From the NCBI GenBank assembly GCA_021234155.1, contig JAJEKV010000015.1:2576852-2640851 (forward strand): a DNA stretch of 64,000 nt. Reading direction: 5' to 3'. The stretch comes from Isoetes taiwanensis. Lineage: Eukaryota > Streptophyta > Lycopodiopsida > Isoetales > Isoetaceae. Made by a program: the position numbers and the translations under genes. Under the pieces are notes generated by a model, which did no database searches, was not told the origin of the DNA, and worked only from the letters and a program-made list of their open reading frames with translations. This document shows, one piece after another, positions 1 to 10,448 of the stretch (within the stretch, counting starts at the first letter, position 1; each line of letters opens with the position of its first letter).

Positions 1-1688
1 CCTAGAGTCCTCATAAACAGTCATCCTTCCAAGCCACAGAATTACTTTGGAATTGTTAATAGAATTCTGCAGGAGCAAGCTTAGCCTAGCATTGGTATCT
101 TGGTCCAGCGCATGCAAGAGCGCCCAGACCTTCCTTTTTCTCTAAAGCTTTTTAGAAACGGCCGATATCTGGTTACTATCGGAGTTGGTTCATTGGTTTT
201 GGTCGATGGAGGTCTTCCCAGCAACAGCAGTATGTTTGCAAGATTCCGGTATGTTTCTCATGCCTTTAGGGACTCCAATCCAATTTCCCATCTAGCTACA
301 GCGGAGCTGTGTCGAACCCTTCATGACGAATTTTGGAGATTGGATTTGGTTCTTCCAGTCGCTAGCAATCCACCATGGCATCCATGCTCGTTCCAACGCC
401 ATTCCAGGGCTCCAGTTCCATGTTCCAACAGCCGAATCTTCTTTCCTTTTGCAATCCATTGATTTATTGCCTCGTAGTTATCTTTCTTGATCTCATTTCA
501 GCGCATAGATTCTCCCATTTTCCAGGGATCTGCCCTTCCAACAATTTGTTCTGCCCATTGGTCTGCGCATCCTTTCCAACCACAAATCGATTTGCCCATT
601 ACTTTAGGTCTGCGTATCTTTTCCACGTTTCCAGCAAACCTATTGCTTCTTTATCTAGCTATGCATGCCTTATAGATCGCTCTTAGATCTGCTCTCACCG
701 CGCTCTTAGATCTGCTCTGATTCCTGCGATTTTCCTGCTCTCATTTCCTTGCTTCGCTTCTCCCATCATCGATCCCTGCCCAATCGATCCCTGCCCATTG
801 ATTTTTTTCCCTTCTCCCTAATGTAGCCGGCCTGCTCTTTTCCCATTCTGTTGCTGTTAGCTGTAACCTTGCATGCATCCCATCACCCGGTAACCTTCCT
901 AGTTTTATTCTTTGTTTCGCTTTGGGATAGCTTTTTAATTTTGGGCCATAATATTCCCTCCGCTTTACCTTTGCTTGGGTTTTCCGAGGGTTTTACACAT
1001 CTATCTATTGGGTGTCTGCATGACGAGCTTGCTTTGAGGCTCGGGGTCATGTAGCCATCTTCTCTCTATATATCCCTTTTCTTTCGCTCGCAATTTTATT
1101 CTGGCTCATGGTTCAAGTGGCTTGTTCCTTTTATTTGAAATCTTTGGTATCTCAACCCATTCAATTCATGCGCTCAGTTTGTTATTTTGTCTTCTTGGTT
1201 GAATTCTTCTATGCACCTATGGCACCTAATCTTCGGAGTATTTTAGCATGGCATATCTAGACACTTGAAAGAGCGGATGTGCTCTGGACGAGGCATCGAG
1301 GAAGCCATGGAAGATGAATGGCCTCTACCCCCTCGTCAAGCCGTTTTTATAGTGAAGTAAAATTATTTATGTGAATTATTGGTGTACAATGTAGGGCCAT
1401 TATTGAGCTTCTACGAGTGTCATGTACACGTACAAGTACAACACAAAATTTTTATGTATATGTACCTCATGTTTCTTGTGCTCGAGAAGTAGGTGAAAGT
1501 ATTCGTGCTAGAGCAAATTAGGTGTGCTTAAAATTCTCAAAATGGGCTTATTTTCTTTAATTAATGAAATCGTGCTTAATATTTAGATAATGCTAAGTTA
1601 ATACAACATAACAACAATATATTTATGACATATCATCCAGTAACCTTGTAAAGTAAAACTTTCAACATTTCCTCAACCCAATCTGCTT
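1..1688. other. No recognisable gene; pyrimidine-rich noncoding DNA
   Basis: Short open frames occur, but none has a recognisable domain or codon structure. A direct repeat of CTCTTAGATCTGCTCT lies near 683-718, and CAATCGATCCCTGCCC-like words recur around 765-800. The stretch near 1140-1200 loosely resembles the repeat copy near 19750. This is probably old repeat DNA. Confidence 0.5.
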
Positions 1689-3474
1689 TCACTTTCGAAA
1701 TGCAAAGAATCGATTGAGAGAATCTTGGATTACCATATTTGTGTAGAAAGTATTCAAAGCGGCACATGGTTTATATGTGTCTACTACTTCCAAAGCCGGG
1801 GTAAATAGAGAATCGGGGTTAGTACTTCGTCTCGGCAAGTGCAAGTATAGTCCAGGATACTCAAGCCATCCACAATACATGTAATAAGGTTCATCGTCAT
1901 ATTCGTCAGAACTCTCGAATGGTTATACAAAAGACATTTGTTCCCGGTCCATTCAAATGAGAATGTCATCGGGGCAATGGTATACCCATCGAAATCTATT
2001 AATATACATACAATCACGTGAGCAACGTTTTTACATATATGTAGATAGACATCGATAGATAATGTCATAGCTAATTTTAAAACATTATCCAATACTTATG
2101 TTTTCCAACCTCTGTCTAGCTGGCAATGAGTCGAAGATTTGGATTCATACAATATAGAACTAGCAAAACTATAATTGTGTTTCGCTGTACAAAAACCACC
2201 ATGAATTTACTTTAAACAAACAGACTATGTTCTCATGTGTTTATATATAAATCCCTGATTGTTGTACATTCTATATTGTAACATGCACATTAAGCATTTG
2301 TTGTTTTTTTTTTTTTTTTTTTTTTCTACACTTGTTTCATCCACATGCTTCTTGCAACATCATTGGTGCACTCGATTATTTGCAGAAGGCGATGTAATCG
2401 AGTTAGCTGTCCGCATAGTTGTTAACCTCACTAGTTGCATGTCCAATTTCTTTGACATGATTGGAACCGCACACAACCTATGGGATGTTATATGTAGTGC
2501 AATCTGATTCCGCCTCCTTTTTTGAATTTTCTTATTGGCTCCAGACATTCTTCTTCTCTTTCTCTTCGTTGGCATCTCATCCAACATTGGTTGAACTGTT
2601 TGACTGTTTGAATATTCACCTTCATCTTCACTACCATCGAATGGTGTACTTTTAACTTTCTTCTGAGGTTGTTCTTCCATTATTCTACAAAGCAATAGAA
2701 AATGTGATCTTTATAATATCTAAAGTGCAATGAACATGCATACATATCTCACCACAGGTATTCATGAAGATCCATATTTATTTTTTATTTATATAAACCT
2801 TACCATTTCAATATTCACCTTTGCAATATACTACCATCGGTACAACGAACAATTATATAACTCAAGTTCTCTTACCATTTCAATATTCAACCTTGCAATA
2901 TACTACCATGGGTACAACGAACAATTATATAACTCGAGTTCTTCTCAACCCTATATTAACCATGTCCCCACACACAACATGGCAATTCGCACTGCGAATA
3001 TCGACTTATATATGTTCCATACTCAGTAACTCTAGAAAATAGGCTCATAACAATGTGTACACATTATCGTCTGATATTCTCCTCTATTAAAAACTTCAAT
3101 TGTCACATCATTTGCCAAGATCAAAGTCCCATTCATTTCAAGGCAAAATATCGCTGCATAAGCTTGTAATATTGTGAATCGCTCTCCTGAATTCTTAATA
3201 ACAACAAGTGGTGAGGATCTATATTTCCATCTGTTATGGCTTCGTCAAATAAGTAACTAGAATTTATAATTCTAATGTTATTTATATCTTCCTCCTTGAA
3301 CGACACAATTCAAAATAAATGATCGTTTCCAATGTGTCTAAGAAATGCCACTGTTTGTCTGCTCCTCCTTGCACCAAAAACCAATGCGTACACGAGCAAG
3401 AACTCGTGACCTCCAACTATAGTCACACCCAAACTCTGGAGTACAGCTAATGTCAACTCTACTGCCCCGTCCAT
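1689..3474 (-). pseudogene. Decayed unrecognised gene
   Basis: I do not recognise this family. Protein-like pieces follow one another on the minus strand. The first, 3474-3310, begins MDGAVELTLAVLQSLG and is followed, after a stop, by a frame reading FKEEDINNIRI. The second, about 3230-3042, contains GERFTILQAYAAIFCLEMNG. The third, about 2680-2360, is acidic then strongly basic with a KRKRRR nuclear-signal-like run. The last, about 1930-1689, contains SSDEYDDEPYYMYCGWLEYP and ends FFAFRK. The pieces sit in different frames with stops and a 22-T run (2304-2325) between them, so this is either a spliced gene with sequence errors or, more likely, a degraded transposon-derived gene. The acidic and basic patches suggest a nuclear protein, which is only inference. 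Confidence 0.35.
2799..2942. repeat. Two-copy 72 bp tandem duplication
   Basis: A unit beginning CTTACCATTTCAATATTCA and ending near AACTCAAGTTCT is repeated head to tail with a 72 bp period and a handful of substitutions. It lies between the pieces of the decayed minus-strand gene. Confidence 0.8.
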
Positions 3475-3962
3475 TTATAGTACGTAATATAGACTGATTG
3501 TAGCTCAATAAAAACCACCTAGATAACGAAAAGAATTAACTTCCGCTTTACGTATATCGAATGGCAAATGGCTTCTTTGGTCATGGTAATGGCAAATGGC
3601 TTCTTTCTAGAGTTTGTCAAAGTGGTATTACATGTTGGTAAGTGAATGTGGTATAATTATAGTGTTTTAAGCTTATGGTTTGTCCATGTGGTATAACACT
3701 ATGGTTGTGGATGTGGTTTTAAGTAGTGCTCTGTTCGTGTGTTTTATAATGTGGTTAGTTATTGTGGTAAACTAGCATGGATAAATATCATGGTAAATGC
3801 ATATGGTTCACAATGTGTTGTTCTAATGTGCATGATTTTGCATGAGCTTTATAGTTATCATTTATAAACCAGTAACGATAAGAAGTAATGTTTGGATGGT
3901 TTCTTAGTGTATAGTAGTATGGCTATGTCACTATCTTTGCTTTCCTCAATAGCAACAAAAAT

Positions 3963-3993
3963 AGGGAGCAAGGGGATTTGAACCCCAACCATT
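3963..3993 (-). other. tRNA 3'-half-like fragment
   Basis: Read on the minus strand, a GGGGTTCAAATCCCC T-arm (a pol III B-box match) is followed by TTGCTCCC, as in the 3' end of a tRNA. No D-arm or anticodon arm lies upstream, so this is a tRNA fragment or SINE remnant and not a tRNA gene. Confidence 0.4.
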
Positions 3994-4891
3994 TCCAAAA
4001 TTCATAAACAATGATAAATAAATTTAGTAGAGAAAGAAAGTAAACATCTAGTATAGAAAGAAAGTGATGACCTTGCACTTACAAAAAGAAGCTTCTGACC
4101 TCTTGCATGGGAGATAAAGAAAGAAAGAAATGACCTCTTGAAAGCACATATCTCTAAAGTTTAAAAAAGGCCATCTCGCATGCAACAATCAGTCTATAGT
4201 TCAAAGTTCTAATATATACTCTCTAGCAAGTATTGATCAGAGAATTAAGTTTATTCAAACAGTTCAAGCAATGCACATCTGACCTTCATATCGTTTGTTA
4301 ATTTGAGATGGATGCTATAGCCTGAGCTTGGTTCTGTGTTAAAAATAGAGGACAAAAGATCACTTAAAACAAAGGAATGGGATAATAAATTCTCAAAACA
4401 GGAACGAACCTGCGATGCTAGTAGCTTCAGCCAAAGACGGCAAGAGATCGCCGGAATGGCTTCCTATGATCGAACTTGTGTTCTGCAAAAAATGGGAGGG
4501 ATGCAATAAATGAAATAGAGTTTAAAAGATCTTATTTGACATCGCCAGACAATGCCTTATTTAGAACCTGAAGATTGTAATCTTCCTGATCGCCGAATTC
4601 TGCAATAATAGTCGGCATAGCTCAAAACAGAGAGCCGGAAATAGAACACTTGGGTTACTGGAAAAAAGGCATCTAAATCGCCGAGCTTCACACTTTTTAA
4701 ATGAAAACAATCGATCAGAAGTAAGAATACCGTAAATAAGGAAGGAGCATAACAATACCGTAAAGATAACCTGACTTTGCTAGATGAATCTAAGAAAATA
4801 AGGGGCCACTGACAAAGAAATGTTGTTGGTATTTGAAAGCAAAATGATTGATATTCAGTCACGTTTGTTGGCTAGCATTCATTAGAGTAAA

Positions 4892-5212
4892 ATGGCAGCA
4901 GATGCCATTGATGATGTATCAGAGATATCTCCTGAAGATAAGATAGCCACAGTGTTGGAGAGCCAAGAGCGGAAAAATACTCTCAGGATTGTTGGAATAG
5001 AGAAAGAGACAAGCGAAGATACATATAAGCTGATGAAAATCTTCATGCAAAAGAACTTTAACTATGGATGTTTCTTACCTCGAGATGTTGGAGCGACCAG
5101 AATCGGCAGGAGGAGAGGCCGGAGCAGACGCAAAGGAAACGCCAGAATTTTTTGGGGGGATTGGGGGGAAAAAAAGTACTTCTGTAGAACTGAGTACTTA
5201 TCCATGAAATAG
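4892..5212 (+). pseudogene. LINE ORF1-like fragment
   Basis: A 106-residue frame opens with an acidic stretch, then reads RKNTLRIVGIEKE, a block of helical character, and DVGATRIGRRRGRSRRKG. The order RN-x-RI-x-G, then about 40 residues, then DV-x-A-x-RIGR resembles the RNA-binding region at the front of many non-LTR retrotransposon proteins. The frame turns unrelated after about residue 80, and no endonuclease or reverse transcriptase is visible downstream, so it would be a 5' fragment. The match is by motif order only. Confidence 0.3.
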
Positions 5213-5587
5213 AGGAAGCTGCAGATTGAGGCATGCTTCTGTGCAGTCCAGTCCAGCGATCTGGAAGGATCCTTTCGAGCTTCCATGTTGAAAAAATGCT
5301 TTAGGCGCCATGGCCATCGCCATGGCATATTTGGTATAAAAAATGAAAGGCTCATCAAAGCATCTGCAAATTTCAAAATCGTATTATGGTTGCCGTTCCG
5401 CTAAATTTTCCCCCCTAAATTGTTAGAGATTCATTCCCGTCCTCCTATCCTATTCTACCATTTTGAGAACCATAATTGCAAAGAGATAATTTTTCGATAC
5501 TGTTGTGCAAAACAATTTTAGAAGCATTTAATTTACAAATGTAGCACCTAACAAGATATGTCTGCCAGTGTAGGGAACACCATACAG

Positions 5588-6425
5588 GGGACAAATATGA
5601 CTTCCATAGTTATATGGTCCGCTCTTTGGAAGATGAATTTAAGGATGTTGTGGTTATAAGGTGTGCATACATCGTTTTTAGGCCATTTCTCATTCGACTG
5701 CTTTGATGAGTTGCTCAACTAACTTTATGATCTTGATACAGTCCTCTATGGTGGTTATTTGTAGTAATGTTCGTGTTTTGTAATGTTCATGATGAGTATG
5801 ATGTAAATTGTAGGTCTCTTGTGTTGGACTTTGACAAACAAGCTCATCTACAACAATCACTAAAACGTCTTGTACATTGCAGAAACAAATTTATATTCCT
5901 GGTTGCAGTAGTCAGATTGCAATGGGTATGCAATTAGTTTAACTCTGCATGGCGTCCAATAAGGGATCTGTATATGCTCGTGTGCTCTCTGGGTATGAAT
6001 CTAACCTTTTTTCTAACTCAGATTAAGGTTTTATGCCTGAGTGTGTAAGCTTCAGAAAGTTGTAGATTCTCTTTTTCTCATGCAAGCCTGTAAATTTTGA
6101 ATTGTCGCCTATGCTTGCAGATTTGTTGTCCAGGTGTGTTGCAGTTATCGTACATTGCCACTTTATGCACCTGTCACCCAGGTAATGCCACATAGTATAG
6201 ATTGTATTTTGCTTGAACATAATGTTCAATTGCTTGCTGCAAATGGGATCTAGGTACAAGGCTGCCATATTCCAGGAGACTGTAGTTAACAAAATTCATA
6301 TGTGGCACGAGGCTGCAAAACGTCATCATCACAATGGAAATATGCATGGAGGGTCAGAGCACAGTACAACTAGTAATAGTAGATATACTCACTATGGAAG
6401 CGAAAACTTGAACGGGGAATGTTGA
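5588..6425 (+). pseudogene. MLO: MLO-family gene fragment (C-terminal exons)
   Basis: Three in-order pieces match the C-terminal half of MLO seven-transmembrane proteins, calmodulin-binding plasma-membrane proteins of land plants. Exon A (5588-5660, after CATACAG and before GTGTGC) encodes YDFHSYMVRSLEDEFKDVV from the second cytoplasmic loop. Exon B (6121-6181, after a TTGCAG acceptor and before GTAATG) encodes VVQVCCSYRTLPLYAPVTQ, the last membrane segment. Exon C (6243-6425) continues in phase with MGSRYKAAIFQE and KIHMWHEAAKRHHH, the start of the calmodulin-binding tail, and stops after LNGEC. The acceptor before exon C reads TGCAA instead of TGCAG. The exons expected between A and B (transmembrane segments 5-6) were not found, and no N-terminal exons are visible upstream. 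The family call is secure; function is unlikely. Confidence 0.75.
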
Positions 6426-7374
6426 AAATACTTACAACTATCGCCTTCTACCTTTAGTTGACACTTCATCCACGAAACTTCTAACCCATCTTTGGCTTCC
6501 TCTGAACACAAAGCTAGCACCAAACAAAGCACTCTAACATGAAAGAGGCAAATGAAGATAAATTAGAACATAATAATAATAATAATATGGGATGTTCACC
6601 CCATGACTTTTGATTATGTAACACGTTACAATTACAATCACGTTATGAAGGCTCTTTTTCGTTTGACAATATTTTCTTGATGCTTATACGAAGGAAAGAG
6701 GTAGTTAAAAAGCCATTGGGTCTACGAGACCAAATTGTACTTCAATTATGGGTATATATATTGGAACTCATAGTAACAATGTTGGAACTTCATAAATTGC
6801 GGTATACTATTGGTACATTATAGTAACAATGTAGGAATGCTATTAAAATTAATATGGTGCATACGCATTGGCTTTCCATCCAACGAAAATTGTGTATCCT
6901 CTGACAGAAATAGCTCCATTTTTTTTCAAGAAATATCAACTTACTTCTACAATTAAAATCTAGGCAGTCCACTATGGAAATCATGGGTGATATGTGATCT
7001 TTGACAATGGATATCATCAATCCGTCTTAGCTCTATAGCTTGGATTACAACATGGTAACCAAACTAGTGTAGAAATTTTGTATTTACTCTAGGCCTCGGC
7101 CCTATTTGCATTAGCCAACATCCTTCCTTCTGTCAGGATTGTGACATATGCTTGCTAGTTAAAGCATCTATAAATGCCCAGCTCCGACCACATTCCAAGT
7201 TGCAGGTATACTTGTTCATTGGGGGAGGGAGCCAAGGGGCATCCCTTAAGGCTTGATGGTCTATGGCTCAAACCATGGTCATGTATTACATACTTGGTGT
7301 GGTAAGAGCCCCTCCATGTTTGTGGTTGTTGTTGTTCTCATTGAAGGTACAGTTGGACGTTTGGTAAGGTAAGA
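6426..7374. other. No recognisable gene
   Basis: AT-rich sequence with short frames only. It has an (AAT)n-like run near 6570-6588. Nothing else was identified. Confidence 0.5.
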
Positions 7375-7760
7375 TTACAAAGTCCCCCCACATTTTTTTT
7401 CATATACTGGTTTGCTTGATATTTGAATAAAGTCTAGAATGCCATAAAAAAAAGTATCTATAGTGCTTTGATATGTAGACATGTTAGCACTAATCAAACG
7501 GAAGGTCAAGAAGGAAATGAAAATTAATGCGGTGCACAACGTAAATCGAACAAAAATGAGGCTTAAGAAGTTAAAGGTGAGGTTACGGCCAATGAAAAGG
7601 AGGAGTTGGAGGGCAAAAGGGCCAAGGTTGGGGTGGAGTGCAAGGAGGTGAGCCATATGGTAGAAAAGGACAAATGAAAATATAATGGCTATGTAAAATG
7701 ACATATCATTAATAAAACGAGGGGTATACATATGGGCTGCTATGGTAAAGCAAAACAAAA
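7375..7760 (-). repeat. Dispersed repeat DR1, inverted copy
   Basis: The reverse complement of this stretch aligns by eye with 41610-41850. Shared words include TTTTCATTTGTCCTTTTCT, ATATGGCTCACC, CTTAAGCCTCATTTTTG and GCTAACATGTCTA. The open frame inside it shows no domain. A foldback element interrupts the repeat at 7761. Confidence 0.65.
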
Positions 7761-8310
7761 CATTAGGGTTTTTTTGAGATTAAAAAAGGGCCTTCAAAAC
7801 ATGCCAACTAAGCCAAATGAAGATAAATGAACTACCAATCAGAAATCAGAGCCTGACGGGTCCAGTCAGCAAAACTGTTATAACTAACTCACTGGATCAC
7901 ATTTTCTAGTATAACTATTGATAGAAAAGTCCAAATGGGCTCTCGTTTAGTGCAATAGATAGATCTCGTTGAGATCTTTCCAACCTTAGGTGCTTTGCAC
8001 ATATTTTAACCATTTATGATTGTCAAAACTCCAAAAAATATAGTTTTTACCATTTGTTACTATCCTACGGGGCTAAAAGATATGCAAACCACCTAAGGTT
8101 GGAAAGATCTCAATGAGATCTATCCATTGCACCAAACAAGAGCTCATTTGGACTTTTCTATCAACACTTATGCTAGAAAATGTGATCCAGTGAGTTAGTT
8201 ATAACTGTTTTGCTGACTGGATTACCAGTTCTGTTTTCTGATTGGTAGTTCATATAGCTTAGTCAGCAATTCTTAGAAGGCCCTTTTATGATCTCAAAAA
8301 ATCCCTAATG
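7761..8310. mobile_element. Foldback (long inverted repeat) element
   Basis: The left arm starts CATTAGGGTTTTTTTGAGAT, and the right arm, reverse-complemented, starts CATTAGGGATTTTTTGAGAT. The arms pair through the whole element, for example AACTACCAATCAGAAA, CAGTCAGCAAAACTG, and TAGATCTCGTTGAGATC against TAGATCTCATTGAGATC. They meet near 8040. The element has no coding capacity and would form a hairpin about 270 bp tall. A TA pair abuts GGG at one end and CCC at the other, which would suit a TA target duplication, but no longer duplication is obvious. It sits inside a DR1 copy, which supports insertion as a MITE. Confidence 0.85.
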
Positions 8311-10448
8311 AGTAATGGACATGATAAATGGACCAAAAAATACAGTGACGGCGTGAAGGGACATATGAATAGCAAAGCTAGCCATGGAAAGTGTTAGCGA
8401 CTAGAGAAGATGCACTGCATGGAATAGTATGATAAGTATCCAAATATGCCACCTCATAAGAAATATATAAACATATAAATATGGCCCAAGGGCTATGACT
8501 AGCAAACAACTTGAAGAACCAAATATAGAACCCATAATGCTCAATGATAGAACTAAGATGCTAAAGATGGATGCAATAATGACCAGAATATTGAAACTCA
8601 AAAACAAAAAGGGCAAAGACACATGGAAAACATGATTCACTAGTGTGATAATTATCCCAATATTGCGCAACGCCTAAGAAATATACAAACATATAAAATA
8701 CAGCTTACTCGAAAACTAAATGTGCAACTCACTCAAATCGGGTTTAAAGAGATAATATATATCCATAGAATCACGCAACCCAAACAAAAAATGCAAAGAA
8801 ATATGTCTGAAAAATAATAGCAATATGCAGATCGTGATAATGATTGAAATAAGGTGGCAACTCATAGAAAAGATGCATCAAATCCCAATGCACAAGAATA
8901 GAACATGCAATGAGAAATCAAAAATTGAAAAATAAAAAGGTCCACAAGTCCCACCAGATGGAAGATCCCCATGTCGGTAGGAAAAACTGATCCAAGGTAT
9001 ATGACAGATGTGACGTCTCGAGGATGTGCCAATTTTGCCTAGATAAGCACCACTATCAGGAACTCAGGAACCATCGAATTGGAAATCACATAAGCGTCAC
9101 ATAGAAGCAAAGGCAAGTTCGGCACTCGAACCCCCGCATGTGAGTAGAGCAAGTCCACCACGGCTGGAAACGCAACATTTTGCAAACTAGGATAATATCC
9201 CCAACATTCGGTGGGCATGTTAGAACATGTGACGATCTAAGAACAACAGGGGAACAACAAGTCCAAAAAGGAAAAAGAGAAACATGAATCAATGTACAAG
9301 TCTATGAATGCAAAATAGGCCATATATATCAAAGGTGAAGTAACTTAAATAGCAAGAGCACCAATGCAAAATAATTCCTATCCCTCTAAGGCGAAGAAAC
9401 TGAAATGTGCAAAAACGATAACTTTCAACATAGCAGTAATGTGCAACAAAAGCAATTTTTTAGCAAAGGCAATGTGGAGCGAAGTGAATGTAAAGGGTAG
9501 GTTAAAGATATAATTGTAACCAAAACAATAGGGTAAAGTCAGTAGAGGACAGACAATTCAACATGAAAGAGCAATAGACGTCAAAAGAGGTCTGTAGGGG
9601 GAGGGAGGTTATATGTGTATTTGTCAGGAGAGGAGTCAGGAGATCGTTCGCACAAAGAATTCAACATCGAAGGCAATGTGAGAGTGAAGCAAAAAAGAAG
9701 ATGCCAATAATGTAATAATGACATGGGTACCTAATAACTAAGTAAGGATGTAATAGCATTCTGATTAAGGATGTAATATCACGTACCTTACCTGAGTATA
9801 TTGTAACGATGTGCTATCCCACCTCCACTTTTTCTGCAAGCTGTCATTGAATTCAATCATAGCTAAATTCGTCAAGCAAACATGTTTTCAAACATACGCA
9901 TATTAGTATGAAATAAGTAATATTCTTGTACGTATACAACAGTCTGATACACGTTCAATAATGGGGGCGAAGTCTACCCCAATAATTCACCTCAATCATT
10001 CGACTTCACTATAAAAGCTTCTCACTTCGGGGCTAAATTTCATTCATCCCCCATGGATTTTTCGCCTTCTTCAATTCACCACATTGAGGCGATCAAGTGC
10101 TCAATGAGCCACTTAAGATCTTGTTGGTTGCCTAGACAGCATCTTCTTCTTGATCCCCCACCGCGAAGAAAAGCTTTGGGCGAGATTCATTGCCCTGCGT
10201 CAATTAGGTGTTATGATCCATCCGATTTGGCTTCCCGAGTGCATGAGCTATGAGATATCGGGGATCACTACTACGATATGTAGGGATCACTACTACAGTG
10301 AAGATGAATGAATCAATTGTTTGGCATTGTATAGTGTAAGAGCTCTTGTGTTGAGATGAAAACACAAAGCCTAATGAATAATAACTAGTCTATTGTAAGC
10401 TGCATGTCATGTATGATATGGTAATTATGTAAAAGAGCATTGCATACC
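8311..10448. other. Noncoding, probably repeat-derived
   Basis: No gene is recognisable. The part to about 9700 has the character of the inverted DR1 repeat. A short direct repeat of AAGGATGTAATA lies at 9743-9782. A frame at 10053-10253 shows no domain. Confidence 0.4.
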
